This document shows positions 36,318 through 45,649 of a stretch of DNA of 64,000 nucleotides, in pieces (the first letter of the stretch is position 1; every line of letters starts with the position of its first letter). This DNA comes from Lachnospiraceae bacterium. GTDB lineage: Bacteria > Bacillota > Clostridia > Lachnospirales > Lachnospiraceae. A program made the translations under genes and the position numbers. The notes beneath the pieces are model-generated. The model ran no database searches. It saw only the letters and a list, made by a program, of their open reading frames with translations, and was not told the DNA's origin. The stretch spans positions 1-64,000 of the forward strand of contig JAFYAS010000064.1 in assembly GCA_017540605.1 (NCBI GenBank). Direction: 5' to 3'.

Positions 36318-37832
36318 TTACTTTGTTTTAACCGTCTTCACAGCAGACCAAGCTGAAACCAGCTTTCGATCCGCACCATCTATCTTGACAGTCTTGTAGG
36401 TTCGAAGTCTTACATAGTAAGTCTTCTTTGACTTTAATTTCTTGTAGGTCTTGGTAAGAGTTCCCACGCCCTTCACAGTCTGAAGCTTGGCATCACTAAA
36501 ATTCTTCTTTAAAGAATATTGGATATCATAACCATCGGCCTGATTCTTTATCTTCTTCCACTTAACTGTAAGTCGATTCTTTCCACCGACAAGCTTTTTG
36601 ATGGCAACAGGCTTGGGATATATGGTAAAATTCATATCCTGAGTGCCCTTATAATAATTGCCTACAAGATCAATGGTGATACCATAAATACCAACATTCT
36701 TACAGCCTACAGGGTAGGTAACTGTATAGTGATCATCGGAAACAATATTACCCTTACTGTCATAAAGCTTGAGCTTTGGTATAATAGGCTTTCCGGTATA
36801 AGTGCAGGAATATGTATCGAGTCTTACCTCTGATATCCTGTATATTTTTTTACCACCCTCAATAGTTTTGCCACAGTCATTGCATTTCAATGTAGGAGTC
36901 TTGCCATCTGATGTAAAGGTTGCAAGCTTTCCCTTTTTTACAACCGTTGTATCGGTATGAGGACAGACATCTGAGTTATATTTTACCTTAATAGTAAATG
37001 AGCATGTACTTCCGTAGGTATCGGTTACAGTCACTGTAGCTGTACCTGATTTCTTTGCTACCAGCATACCATCCGTATAATCTACCACTGTCTGATCACT
37101 TATCCGACATTTGTAGCCGGCAACTACAGGACAGGTTTTAGGTCTTTTTTCTGTCTCAGACGCCTCATCAACCTGAATAAATGAAGTAACCTCATCAGCC
37201 AGCTTAAGTGATTCCTTGGGATTCAATGTATAGACTGTGTTCTGAGGAACCACTGTCCTTGCCTTTAGATATTTATCAAGCACATCAACCTTTACCATAC
37301 GTGCTGTATTCACCGGATCTGTGAGCTTGCTTGATCCAAGGTACTGAGAATACTCAATAGCCCAATAATCCCACCCCTCGATGATAACATGTCCCACAGC
37401 AACTCTTTGGTTGGCAGGATCAAGAAGATAACCCTTTTCGGTATCATTGGACATAGCAGCCTCAACTACCTTCTCAGCCATAGTGGCACCTGCAACAATA
37501 GTCTCGAATCCAGCCTTTGTGGCATACGAACCGGTATAAAGCGAAGTGTAAGGCGTGCCATCAGGTCGCATTCTTGAAAACTTTATTGCAGCCTCAACAG
37601 CTCTTTGCATAGCAACCTTTTCAAGCTCATAGTCATATATCATCTCATTCAATCCTGTTCTTTTAGCATTGATATAAGTGAGCACATTTCTTGCTTCCTT
37701 CTGTCCATAAACCACATTGACAGAATAGGTTGTCTTGGTATTCTCAGCAAATGCATTTACTATGAACACCTGACATACCATAATGATAGCAAGCATCATT
37801 AAAATTGATCCTTTGACTGTTCTTTTCATCAT
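36318..37832 (-). CDS. Secreted CAP/SCP-domain protein with Ig-like and Fn3-like modules
   Basis: 504 residues. Signal peptide (MMLAIIMVCQVFIVNAFA, cleaved near residue 29). A CAP-like domain (about 40-190: ARNVLTYINAKRTGLNEMIYDYELEKVAMQRAVEAAIKFSRMRPDG..VAVGHVIIEGWDYWAIEYSQ) is followed by a bacterial Ig-like strand set (TSGTATVTVTDTYGSTCSFTIKV), a zinc-ribbon-like CPHTDTT..LKCNDCGKTIEGG segment, a further beta domain and a C-terminal Fn3-like module (GGKNRLTVKWKKIKNQADGYDIQYS..YYVRLRTYKTV). Role at the cell surface is unknown; the Fn3-like end resembles that of the beta-sandwich protein at 31310-32395. Confidence 0.82.
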   Translation of the reverse strand: MMKRTVKGSILMMLAIIMVCQVFIVNAFAENTKTTYSVNVVYGQKEARNVLTYINAKRTGLNEMIYDYELEKVAMQRAVEAAIKFSRMRPDGTPYTSLYTGSYATKAGFETIVAGATMAEKVVEAAMSNDTEKGYLLDPANQRVAVGHVIIEGWDYWAIEYSQYLGSSKLTDPVNTARMVKVDVLDKYLKARTVVPQNTVYTLNPKESLKLADEVTSFIQVDEASETEKRPKTCPVVAGYKCRISDQTVVDYTDGMLVAKKSGTATVTVTDTYGSTCSFTIKVKYNSDVCPHTDTTVVKKGKLATFTSDGKTPTLKCNDCGKTIEGGKKIYRISEVRLDTYSCTYTGKPIIPKLKLYDSKGNIVSDDHYTVTYPVGCKNVGIYGITIDLVGNYYKGTQDMNFTIYPKPVAIKKLVGGKNRLTVKWKKIKNQADGYDIQYSLKKNFSDAKLQTVKGVGTLTKTYKKLKSKKTYYVRLRTYKTVKIDGADRKLVSAWSAVKTVKTK

Positions 37833-37846
37833 TTCTCTCCTTCGGG

Positions 37847-38902
37847 TCAGTCACTGACTATTTTTATGATATCAGTTCCGTATTTTTTAACTCTTCCATC
37901 CCCAAAACCCGATATAGCCTTTAACTCCGCTTTGCTCTTAGGTCTCTTCTCAATAAGTGCATCCATCTGCTTATCATCAAAAACCGCAAGAGGACTTAAG
38001 TGCTGTTCCTTGCTCTGCTCTCTCCGGTACTTTTTAAGAAGCTTCTTTATCTCCTCCGGAGTCTTTTTTTCAGCATTCTTCTCCTTCTTTGAAGCAGGCT
38101 TTTGCTGCTTCTTTACCGCCTTTTGAGACTGTACATTAGTCTCCTTCTTTTTCTTAAGGCTCTGCTCTAATCTTTCATATTCCTTGACATAGTTAAGCTT
38201 GCTGTTCTTGTTCTGTATCAGAAGAAAATCTGCGATGGCTTTCATTTCATCGGCGCTTATCTTCTGTCCCTGGCTGTTGTCTATCTGTGTCATCCTCTCA
38301 ACCAGAGTATCAGCCCTTACTACCTTCTCCCGTAGTGAAACCTCAGCCTTGCTATCCTCGATAATAGACTTAGAATTGGATAATACCACCAACGATACTG
38401 CATGGCTGTCAAAAAACTTTTCCTTGGACAAATGTCGATTTCCTATCTGCTCCAAAAGTCTTTGCAGCACAACCATATGAATCCTGTTCTGTGCAATAGG
38501 CGATTCAACACATTCGCGCTTTTGCCTCCCATCTCTTAAATAATTCCTGATGAAATCTCCCCGTTCGGTTATCTCAACATTCCCAGTCCAATTCTTACAT
38601 TCCAAAACATATAGATTCTTACGAGTAATTACTATACAATCAATCTGAGCAGACAATCCGTCAATCTCAAAATAAATATCATGAAGAACATACATATCTA
38701 TACCTGAGGTTCGAAGCCTATAAGCAACTTCATTCTCGCCGTCAATACCATAAGACACCATCTTTATCTGTTTGTCTATCTGATCCTTGACCTTGCCTTC
38801 AGCTTGTCTGCTTAGAGCCTTGAGCTTGTCTAAATAAGCCTGTGCAGTGGCGGTGTCTTTTAAACACACATAACCTATCCTGGTCTTTTTAAACAACTCC
38901 AT
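37847..38902 (-). CDS. NERD-HRDC fusion protein
   Basis: 351 residues. Residues 50-160 are a NERD nuclease-related domain: GENEVAYRL, DGLSAQIDCIVIT, LYVLECKNWTG with the D-x(n)-E-x-K pattern of restriction-like nucleases. A Lys/Glu-rich linker (about 225-285) leads to a C-terminal HRDC domain (EEIKKLLKKYRREQSKEQ..SPLAVFDDKQMDALIEKRPKSKAELKAISGFGDGRVKKYG), a nucleic-acid binding module of RecQ helicases. Function is probably DNA or RNA processing. It is co-directional with the small coiled-coil protein and the DUF1653 gene upstream of it. Confidence 0.86.
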   Translation of the reverse strand: MELFKKTRIGYVCLKDTATAQAYLDKLKALSRQAEGKVKDQIDKQIKMVSYGIDGENEVAYRLRTSGIDMYVLHDIYFEIDGLSAQIDCIVITRKNLYVLECKNWTGNVEITERGDFIRNYLRDGRQKRECVESPIAQNRIHMVVLQRLLEQIGNRHLSKEKFFDSHAVSLVVLSNSKSIIEDSKAEVSLREKVVRADTLVERMTQIDNSQGQKISADEMKAIADFLLIQNKNSKLNYVKEYERLEQSLKKKKETNVQSQKAVKKQQKPASKKEKNAEKKTPEEIKKLLKKYRREQSKEQHLSPLAVFDDKQMDALIEKRPKSKAELKAISGFGDGRVKKYGTDIIKIVSD

Positions 38903-38925
38903 TATAAAATTCCCTTTCGCAATTT

Positions 38926-39147
38926 TTAGTGATGATAGCCAACCATACTCTTGGCATATTCATCAACCCTCATTCTTATCTTTTCATAATCCTTCCCCTT
39001 TAATTCACCACTCTCCTTCATAGTCTCAACCTCTTCGTTGAGTTTTTTTAATGCATTTCTTGCCAGATCCTTATAGTTGTTCTCCAGATTCATCTTAAGC
39101 TCTGTGAACAATTCTTCTAAATGCTTCTTTGTCTGTCTCTTAAGCAT
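38926..39147 (-). CDS. Small helical protein of unknown function
   Basis: 73 residues from ATG 39147 (AGGTGG a few bases upstream; an ATG at 39180 is farther but lies inside the previous gene). Almost entirely charged helix (KKHLEELFTELKMNLENNYKDLARNALKKLNEEVETMKESGELKGKDYEKI), likely a coiled coil. No family recognised. It overlaps nothing and sits between the DUF1653 gene and the NERD-HRDC gene, 23 bases before the latter, so it is probably in the same operon. Confidence 0.65.
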   Translation of the reverse strand: MLKRQTKKHLEELFTELKMNLENNYKDLARNALKKLNEEVETMKESGELKGKDYEKIRMRVDEYAKSMVGYHH

Positions 39148-39154
39148 ATACCAC

Positions 39155-39877
39155 CTATCGCTTTCTTTCAAAACTGGCAAATGTAACTAGATCCTCTCTG
39201 ATATGATCATAGCGCTCATCAAGACTTCCCTTCGCCGGAGCGATATCCAACACACAGGCAATGTCATCAAGTATCTTTTCGGTAATACCATCCCTCATAT
39301 GATCATAGATAGCAAGCTTTTCGGTAAATGATCTTGCATCGAAGAAGGCTAAAAGTCTGGGATCAACCCCCTCGTTTGTCTCTTCCTTCGTCATAGGTCT
39401 TCCATGAAAGGTCTGTCCAAGACTGTCAACATACTGGACAGAATTGGGATTAGGATCCCCTATGTGATCCTCTAAAGCACCCTTTACCTGATCCTCAATG
39501 ATCACTCTTCTCTCACCATCGATCTCTTTCCTCTGATTCTCGATCTCACCGTATTTTTCATAATCAATATCAGCAGGATCATCCTCTAAAGGAGTGATTG
39601 AAGTTTTTAACGGAACTATGGGGTGATCACCCTCCGAAGAAGTCATATATACCTGTTCAAACCTAAAATCCTGCTCTGATTCAGGGTACTTCTCTCTGTC
39701 CACGAGACTCATAAAATCATTTAAAGCTCTGACATAGGTTCTAAAGGGTGCATACAAAGCCTGATACACAACAACCTTGTCTAGATTGGAAGCATCATGA
39801 GCAATAGTCACTATCTGATAAAGCTTCCCCTTAAAATGCTTATAAAACTCTCCTGCTAACGGTTCATGTCTGCTCAT
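39155..39877 (-). CDS. DUF1653-domain protein
   Basis: 240 residues. The first 75 residues match the DUF1653 pattern: GEFYKHFKGKLYQIVTIAHDASNLDKVVVYQALY followed by RTYVRALNDFMSLVDREKYP, a small beta-barrel fold of unknown function. The rest is acidic and helical (GPxDP.. ENQRKEIDGERRVIIEDQVKG, DPRLLAFFDARSFTEKLAIYDHM). No enzymatic motif seen. It overlaps the small helical gene's region by a few bases and follows the beta-CASP gene by 11 bases. Confidence 0.8.
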   Translation of the reverse strand: MSRHEPLAGEFYKHFKGKLYQIVTIAHDASNLDKVVVYQALYAPFRTYVRALNDFMSLVDREKYPESEQDFRFEQVYMTSSEGDHPIVPLKTSITPLEDDPADIDYEKYGEIENQRKEIDGERRVIIEDQVKGALEDHIGDPNPNSVQYVDSLGQTFHGRPMTKEETNEGVDPRLLAFFDARSFTEKLAIYDHMRDGITEKILDDIACVLDIAPAKGSLDERYDHIREDLVTFASFERKR

Positions 39878-39888
39878 TCATATCACCT

Positions 39889-41484
39889 CTATCTATCCCA
39901 TTTATCACACAGTGAGTTGATCTGATTGGTAAACTTCACAAGATCCTTGTTGCTGCCACCCTCGTTGTGTGTAATGACAAGCATAAGTCTCTTACCTGCC
40001 TCAACAAGCTTCTCGAAGATAGTGCTTGCCCTCTTCGCTTTTGCTGACAAACTGTGTTTCTTCTCTGTGATGCCCTGAACAAGCCATGCTCCCGTAACCA
40101 CATCATAAACGCCTCCGGAATAAGGAGCAACCGCTTCATAGCCTTCACCACGGATATGTGATACAAAACTTTCGCATACACTATCCTCACCATGAACGAC
40201 AAATACCTTGGGCTTTGGATCAAATGAATGAAGCCAGGCAAGCAAGCCCTCCTTGTCTGCATGACCGCTTATACCGTCAAGCTTTTCAATATGAGCTCTA
40301 ACCTCGATGCTCTCACCAAAAAGCTTTACCTCAGAAGCACCCTCTAAGAGATTCCTTCCTAATGTACCTACAGCCTGATAACCAACAAACAATATGGTAC
40401 ACTCAGGTCTCCATAGGTTGTGCTTTAAATGGTGTCTGATACGACCTGCCTCGCACATACCTGATGCGGAAATGATAACCTTCGGAGTCTGATTGAAATT
40501 GATCTCCCTTGATTCATCACTTGTAACAGCAGTTTTAAGTCCTGCAAATGAGATAGGATTGATACCCTGTCTTACAAGCTCCATAGCCTCATCATCAAAG
40601 CAACTTTCTATGTGCTCATTGAATATATTAGTAGCCTCAATAGCCAGCGGACTATCAATATACACCTCAAAATCAGGATATTCAGGAATTAGATTGTCAT
40701 GCTTTATAGCTCTGATAAAATATAAAAGCTCTTGAGTTCTTCCAACGGCAAATGAAGGAATGACAACATTGCCGCCCTTGTCAAAGGTGGTCTTGATAAT
40801 CCTGGTCAGTTCAGTTACATAATCCACACGGCCGCCATGACTCCTATCACCATAGGTAGACTCCATAACAACGATATCCGCCTCTTTAAGATACTGAGGA
40901 TCCTTGATAAGCGGCTGATTGAGATTACCTATATCTCCGGAAAATACAACCTTCTTGTCAATTCCATCCTCAGAAAGCCAAAGCTCTACAGAAGCCGAAC
41001 CAAGCAAATGTCCAACATCCTGAAATCTGACCTTAACACCTGTATCCACATCAATGATCCTATCGTACTCGCAGGGAACAAAATGCTCCAAGGCTCCGAT
41101 AGCATCATCCATAGTATAGATAGGAACATAAACATCATCACCGGAACGGCGGCCCTTACGATTTCTCCATTCCGCCTCAAACTCCTGAATATGCGCACTG
41201 TCACGAAGCATAATATTACAAAGATCAACTGTGGCAGTAGTGGTCAAAACCTTGCCCCTAAAGCCCCTTGCATACATAAGAGGAATAAGTCCCGAATGAT
41301 CAATATGGGCATGGGTTAGGAAAATATAATCAATGTCCGAAGGAGAAAATGGGATTTCCTGATTCTCGTACATATCAAGTCCTTGCTCCATACCACAATC
41401 CACAAGCATATTGTGACCTGCAGCCTGTATGCAGTGGCACGAGCCTGTAACCTCGTGGTCTGCACCGATAAATGTTAATTTCAT
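39889..41484 (-). CDS. Metallo-beta-lactamase/beta-CASP RNA nuclease
   Basis: 531 residues from ATG 41484 (AAAGGGGTGTTGCTT upstream). The MBL domain (1-200 and 380-450) has THAHIDHSG, DVGHLLGSASVE, SGDIGN; the beta-CASP insert has GNVVIPSFAVGRTQELLYFI, IYIDSPLA-like VYIDSPLAIEATNIF, ISASGMCEAGRI and the C-terminal SGHADKEGLLAW and VFVVHGEDSVCESF. This architecture matches RNA-processing CPSF73/RNase J-like proteins of the short type. An endo/exoribonuclease role is likely. It has its own candidate promoter at 41610-41619. Confidence 0.92.
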   Translation of the reverse strand: MKLTFIGADHEVTGSCHCIQAAGHNMLVDCGMEQGLDMYENQEIPFSPSDIDYIFLTHAHIDHSGLIPLMYARGFRGKVLTTTATVDLCNIMLRDSAHIQEFEAEWRNRKGRRSGDDVYVPIYTMDDAIGALEHFVPCEYDRIIDVDTGVKVRFQDVGHLLGSASVELWLSEDGIDKKVVFSGDIGNLNQPLIKDPQYLKEADIVVMESTYGDRSHGGRVDYVTELTRIIKTTFDKGGNVVIPSFAVGRTQELLYFIRAIKHDNLIPEYPDFEVYIDSPLAIEATNIFNEHIESCFDDEAMELVRQGINPISFAGLKTAVTSDESREINFNQTPKVIISASGMCEAGRIRHHLKHNLWRPECTILFVGYQAVGTLGRNLLEGASEVKLFGESIEVRAHIEKLDGISGHADKEGLLAWLHSFDPKPKVFVVHGEDSVCESFVSHIRGEGYEAVAPYSGGVYDVVTGAWLVQGITEKKHSLSAKAKRASTIFEKLVEAGKRLMLVITHNEGGSNKDLVKFTNQINSLCDKWDR

Positions 41485-41532
41485 AAGCAACACCCCTTTG
41501 CTATGATAAAAATGCACAAAATACCAATAAAT

Positions 41533-41619
41533 ATTATATCACGTCGCCTATCGGCTCCGTGTGGTTTTCGCAAAAGTGCGTTTCATGCAAGCATAACGCA
41601 CCTTCGCTCATTATATCAC
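41533..41619. repeat. Hairpin element E2 flanked by 10-base direct repeats
   Basis: The direct repeat ATTATATCAC lies at 41533-41542 and 41610-41619. Between them is a 67-base insert with stem GTGCGTT/AACGCAC (576-582 with 595-601 within 41.5 kb) capped by ATGC-AA-GCAT. The minus strand of each repeat reads GTGATATAAT, an extended -10 promoter box, so insertion has duplicated that box. Looks like a MITE-like footprint. Confidence 0.6.
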
Positions 41620-41638
41620 AATCATGTATTTCAAGCAA

Positions 41639-42637
41639 CTACGCGATTCTTGCCACAAAGCTCACCCAATCTGCCATATAATTGGTCTCAATGATCTCAA
41701 ACCCCTTTTCCAAAAGAGTTTCTCTTACCTCATCCTCTTTTGTGTTGATGATACCCGAAGTAATAAAGACACCATCAGGCTTTAGGAACTGTCCCGCCAC
41801 AGCCGATAAGGGAATGATCACATCTGCCAATATATTGGCAAGAACAATATCATACTTCTCTGTAATACTTTCCACAAATCCCTGATCAGAAAGCACATCT
41901 CCCTCTCTAAATGAAATGATGTCGGAGGTCATATCATTTAGAGCAGCATTTTCCTTACTTACTCTTACCGCAAGCTCGTCAATATCAATACCCAGAGCAT
42001 GTCCGGCTCCAAGCTTTATTGAAAGCATGGCAAGGATGCCGCTTCCGCATCCCAGATCAAGTATAGCCGCACCGGGCTTTAAGTATTCCTTTAGTGCCTT
42101 GATACATAGCTTTGTAGTCTCATGGGAACCTGTACCAAAGGCTATGCCCGGATCAATATCGAGAACGATATCATCATCCTTCACATCAGAAAGCTCTTCC
42201 CACGAGGGCTTGATCACGATATTATCCTCAAGCTTAAAGGGCTTAAAAAACTTCTTCCAATTATAAAGCCAGTTACTGTCATCAGTACCTTCCACCGTGA
42301 TCTTACACTCTCCCACATCCAAAAAATCAGAAAACTCTAAAATCTTTACTCTGATTTCTTCAACAAGCTCAGGAAGATTCTTTTTTTCAGCCTCAGGTAT
42401 ATCAAGACTTAAGCTTCCATCTTCATTTACAGGAATATAACAGGTGACGGTAGCCAAGCCATCGTACTCTTTTTCCTGTTCAGGTAAAATATCGATATAC
42501 ATAGCCTGTTTCTCCTCTTCGGTAAGAGGGATCTTGTCATCAAGCTCTATACCGCAGACTCCTAGCTCAGAAAGAGTATAGCTGACCATGTCAATAGCTT
42601 CAACAGTTGTATCTATCGTGATCTTTTCGTATTTCAT
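41639..42637 (-). CDS. prmA: Ribosomal protein L11 methyltransferase
   Basis: PrmA methylates ribosomal protein L11. The 332-residue sequence has the PrmA/SAM-binding core: DPGIAFGTGSHETTKLCIKAL, AAILDLGCGSGILAMLSIKLGAGHALGIDIDELAV, ANILADVIIPLSAVAGQFLKPDGVFITSGI, plus an N-terminal substrate-binding region. Length fits (about 300-330). It is followed 17 bases later (downstream) by nothing and lies 17 bases after the flippase gene in the operon map-flippase-prmA. Confidence 0.95.
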   Translation of the reverse strand: MKYEKITIDTTVEAIDMVSYTLSELGVCGIELDDKIPLTEEEKQAMYIDILPEQEKEYDGLATVTCYIPVNEDGSLSLDIPEAEKKNLPELVEEIRVKILEFSDFLDVGECKITVEGTDDSNWLYNWKKFFKPFKLEDNIVIKPSWEELSDVKDDDIVLDIDPGIAFGTGSHETTKLCIKALKEYLKPGAAILDLGCGSGILAMLSIKLGAGHALGIDIDELAVRVSKENAALNDMTSDIISFREGDVLSDQGFVESITEKYDIVLANILADVIIPLSAVAGQFLKPDGVFITSGIINTKEDEVRETLLEKGFEIIETNYMADWVSFVARIA

Positions 42638-42654
42638 AAAAACTCCTTTAAAAA

Positions 42655-44283
42655 CTATATAAGCTTAAGCTTCTTAGCTATCCTTACTATCAGTCCACCC
42701 TTTGGAAAGGCCTTAAGTTCATCTTCCGTAAAGCTTCCAACCTTTAATAGCATTATAAAATAGATGACCACCGAAAAGATGACTGAAACCATCATAGAAA
42801 GAGCATTTGAAGGGCAGATCATATACACAAGTCTGTAAGAAAAGAAGGTCACGGCACCCATTACCACGGATGCCAATATGGGTTCAAAAAACGTTTGTTT
42901 AAATTCCTGTTTATATCCTAGGTATTTCCTTATAGCCCTCTGATTGAGCACGCACATCATACCTGAATAAAGGATGGTGGCAAGGAGTATTCCGTATAGC
43001 TGAAGATCTGTAATATAAAGAATAACGATCATAAAGATCAGATGAACAACCAAGGAAATTGCAGAATTGATCATAGGTATATTAACCTTACCTATACCCT
43101 GTAAAGCACCATTGGTAACTGTGGAAACTCCATAAAACAAAACAGTGATCGCACCCAGGGTAAGAAGTCTGTAGGCAACAGGACGTGAACCCGGAAAAAG
43201 GAGATCCATGATAGGCTTTGAAAGAACAGCCATACCCACGGCTGCCGGTATCGATATAGTCATGGTAAAACGAAGAGCTCTGGCAAGCTTTTCGCAGGCA
43301 CCCTTTTTATCGCCAAGCTCAAAGCTTCCTGAAATACCGGGGATCATAGCTGAAGACATAGCCGTAGCAAGAGCTATCGGAACATTTACAAGAACAGTAT
43401 ATTTCCTTGCAAAAATACCATATAAGGTAATGTATTCAACATCGGGAACATTCTTCATATCCATCACCATGTAGAAGAATTTCATATCGAGAACTGTACT
43501 GATATTGTAAAGAAGTGTACTTAGGATAACAGGAGTCACCATAAGAATAAGCATTTTCATGATAGTGCCATAGCTGTCCTCCTTCTTTGTATCAGCTGCG
43601 ACAAGCTTTCTTTCATTTTTGAAGTTTTTTGAGAAAAAGATAAAGACCACTAAAAGAGCCGTCACAACCCCGGCACCCGTACCCATAGCTGCACCGGCAG
43701 CACCGTACATCTGAGGAGCATTAGCCTCAGCTGAAGTAAGAGCCACAACAGATGTTGAAAGAAAATATGCAGCGCCTACGCTGACACAGGCATTTACTAT
43801 CTGTTCGCAGATCTGCGATACAGAGGTAGGAATCATGGTACCATGAGCCTGCATATAGCCTCTAAAAACACTAAGAAGCCCCGAAAAGAAAATAGTCGGA
43901 GCAAGAACCTTTAACGCGGGAACAACCTCCCTCGCTTCTACAAGATAGGGCGCAAACTTAAATGTAATAAGAGCAGCTATACCACCCATAAGAATCACAT
44001 AGAAGAGCGAACATTTTAATATGCGATATGCATTTTTATATTCTTTAAGAACGAGCTTTGCGGAGATGATCTTTGATACAGCCGTTGGTATACCATATGA
44101 TGCAACCATCAAAATGATCACATAGAGGTTGTAGGCTGTGGAATAATAGCCATTTCCAAGATCACCTATGATCCTTGTAAGGGGCACACCATAAAGGAGT
44201 CCAATAACTCTGGTAATAAGTCCTGCAGCAGCAAGGATGGCTGCCTGCATCACAAAGCCGCCCTTTTTACTTTTCTGTTCCAT
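42655..44283 (-). CDS. SpoVB/MurJ-like polysaccharide flippase
   Basis: 542 residues with about 12-14 membrane segments and no large soluble part. The start GGFVMQAAILAAAGLITRVIGLLYGVPLTRIIGDLGNGYYSTAYNLYVIIL is characteristic of SpoVB/PST-type transporters, and TISIPAAVGMAVLSKPIMDLLFPGS is the conserved mid motif. These proteins flip lipid-linked glycans, in some species lipid II. Which lipid is moved here cannot be told from sequence. Confidence 0.9.
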   Translation of the reverse strand: MEQKSKKGGFVMQAAILAAAGLITRVIGLLYGVPLTRIIGDLGNGYYSTAYNLYVIILMVASYGIPTAVSKIISAKLVLKEYKNAYRILKCSLFYVILMGGIAALITFKFAPYLVEAREVVPALKVLAPTIFFSGLLSVFRGYMQAHGTMIPTSVSQICEQIVNACVSVGAAYFLSTSVVALTSAEANAPQMYGAAGAAMGTGAGVVTALLVVFIFFSKNFKNERKLVAADTKKEDSYGTIMKMLILMVTPVILSTLLYNISTVLDMKFFYMVMDMKNVPDVEYITLYGIFARKYTVLVNVPIALATAMSSAMIPGISGSFELGDKKGACEKLARALRFTMTISIPAAVGMAVLSKPIMDLLFPGSRPVAYRLLTLGAITVLFYGVSTVTNGALQGIGKVNIPMINSAISLVVHLIFMIVILYITDLQLYGILLATILYSGMMCVLNQRAIRKYLGYKQEFKQTFFEPILASVVMGAVTFFSYRLVYMICPSNALSMMVSVIFSVVIYFIMLLKVGSFTEDELKAFPKGGLIVRIAKKLKLI

Positions 44284-44286
44284 AAG

Positions 44287-45171
44287 CTAATAAGATAATA
44301 TCTCGACTCCGCTTTCCGTAAGAGCCAAAGTATATTCCCACTGTGCAGAAGGCTTTCTGTCACGAGTTCTGACAGTCCATCCATCTATCTCATCAGTCTC
44401 AACATCAGCTCTTCCCAAATTGATCATAGGCTCAATGGTAAATACCATCCCGGGAACAAGCAGATAATCAGTTCCCCTAACACCAATATGGCTTACCCAC
44501 GGATCCTCGTGGAATTCAAGACCAACTCCGTGTCCTCCGATCTCTCTCACTACAGAAAAACCATTCTCCTGAGCATGATGATTTATCACATAACCGACAT
44601 CGCCCAAAAAACCGTAAGGAACAACCTCCTTTACTCCAAGATCAAGACACTCCTTGGTCACTTCAACAAGCTTTTTCTTCTCAGGAGAAACATCTCCTAT
44701 CATAAACATCCTTGATGCATCTCCATAATATCCGTTATAAATGGTTGTGGCATCAATATTTACTATCTCACCACTTTTAAGGATACGATCATGATCGGGA
44801 ATACCATGACAAACCACCTCATCAATGGATGTACAAACGCTCTTTGGATATCCTTCATAATTAAGCGGAGCAGGTATTCCTCCAAGCTTTGCTGTATATT
44901 CTGCCAGCCTGTCATCTATCTCTCCTGTAGAAATACCTTCTACAACAAATTCCGAAATATAATCAAGTATATCGGTGTTTACCTTGCCGGCTTCTCTGAT
45001 CCCATCAATCTGAGCCTTCGTCTTGATCATCTTATGTTCAGGAATCTTTGCTCCTTTTGCAGCATAACCTCTTAGCTTATCGTCAAAGGTCTGGTGGCAT
45101 TGCTTGTATTTTTTTCCACTACCACACCAACATGGATCATTTCTTCCTATCTTCGCACCGTCAAACTTCAT
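44287..45171 (-). CDS. map: Methionine aminopeptidase type I with N-terminal SEC-C domain
   Basis: 294 residues. A short SEC-C zinc motif opens the protein (IGRNDPCWCGSGKKYKQCH), followed by the aminopeptidase fold. Metal ligands are intact: D in NIDATTIYNGYYGDASR (two Asp), H in GGHGVGLEFHEDPW, E in FTIEPM and E in QWEYTLA; the conserved VCHGIPD histidine is present. It removes N-terminal Met. The SEC-C extension is a known variant in Firmicutes. Hairpin at 45216-45239 precedes it. Confidence 0.94.
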   Translation of the reverse strand: MKFDGAKIGRNDPCWCGSGKKYKQCHQTFDDKLRGYAAKGAKIPEHKMIKTKAQIDGIREAGKVNTDILDYISEFVVEGISTGEIDDRLAEYTAKLGGIPAPLNYEGYPKSVCTSIDEVVCHGIPDHDRILKSGEIVNIDATTIYNGYYGDASRMFMIGDVSPEKKKLVEVTKECLDLGVKEVVPYGFLGDVGYVINHHAQENGFSVVREIGGHGVGLEFHEDPWVSHIGVRGTDYLLVPGMVFTIEPMINLGRADVETDEIDGWTVRTRDRKPSAQWEYTLALTESGVEILSY

Positions 45172-45215
45172 ATCTTAAACTTCCTCGCTTTGCTCATTTT
45201 ATCTTAAACATAGAT

Positions 45216-45239
45216 AAGGTCTGCCCTAAGACAGACCCT
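45216..45239 (-). terminator. Hairpin between the TM2 gene and map
   Basis: AAGGTCTG and CAGACCCT pair over 8 bp (GGTCTGTC/GGCAGACC on the minus strand) with a 7-base loop. About 30 bases after the TM2 gene stop; no strong T-run, so its function as terminator is uncertain. Confidence 0.45.
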
Positions 45240-45263
45240 GATAAATCATACAATATTTCAATG

Positions 45264-45635
45264 TCAGCCGTACTTTGCGGCAAATGTCGCATCATCCTGT
45301 GTAAGCCACATGATCCCTAAAACAAGTCCTACAAGTCCAGGGATATATGTCCAACAAAAGAATATGCATAATATTCCAAGTCCGGTCTTACCGAGATAAA
45401 ACCACTGTATGCCCAAAGCTCCAAGTATAATGCCAAGTATACCTGCAACAATTCTGTTCTTTGATCCTACCGGCGCATAAGGAGCTGTCGGCTGATAATT
45501 CTGAACAGGCCGCGAGAAATTCGGCGTGAATTCAGGATGCACCTGTCTCTCTATGGGAGTACCGCAATAGGGACACTCCATATCTGTGCTGTCATAGTGT
45601 CCTCCACAATTCGGACATTCATTGGTCGTTGCCAT
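45264..45635 (-). CDS. TM2-domain protein with N-terminal zinc ribbon
   Basis: 123 residues. An N-terminal zinc ribbon (CPNCGGHYDSTDMECPYCG) is followed by a flexible Pro-rich linker (to about residue 58) and a TM2 domain: GSKNRIVAGILGIILGALGIQWFYLGKTGLGILCIFFCWTYIPGLVGLVLGI, two membrane helices linked by a short loop with the GxxGxxxFYLG pattern. TM2 proteins are widespread membrane proteins of unclear role. It follows cheX by 14 bases. Confidence 0.88.
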   Translation of the reverse strand: MATTNECPNCGGHYDSTDMECPYCGTPIERQVHPEFTPNFSRPVQNYQPTAPYAPVGSKNRIVAGILGIILGALGIQWFYLGKTGLGILCIFFCWTYIPGLVGLVLGIMWLTQDDATFAAKYG

Positions 45636-45649
45636 AATCTTAAACCTCT

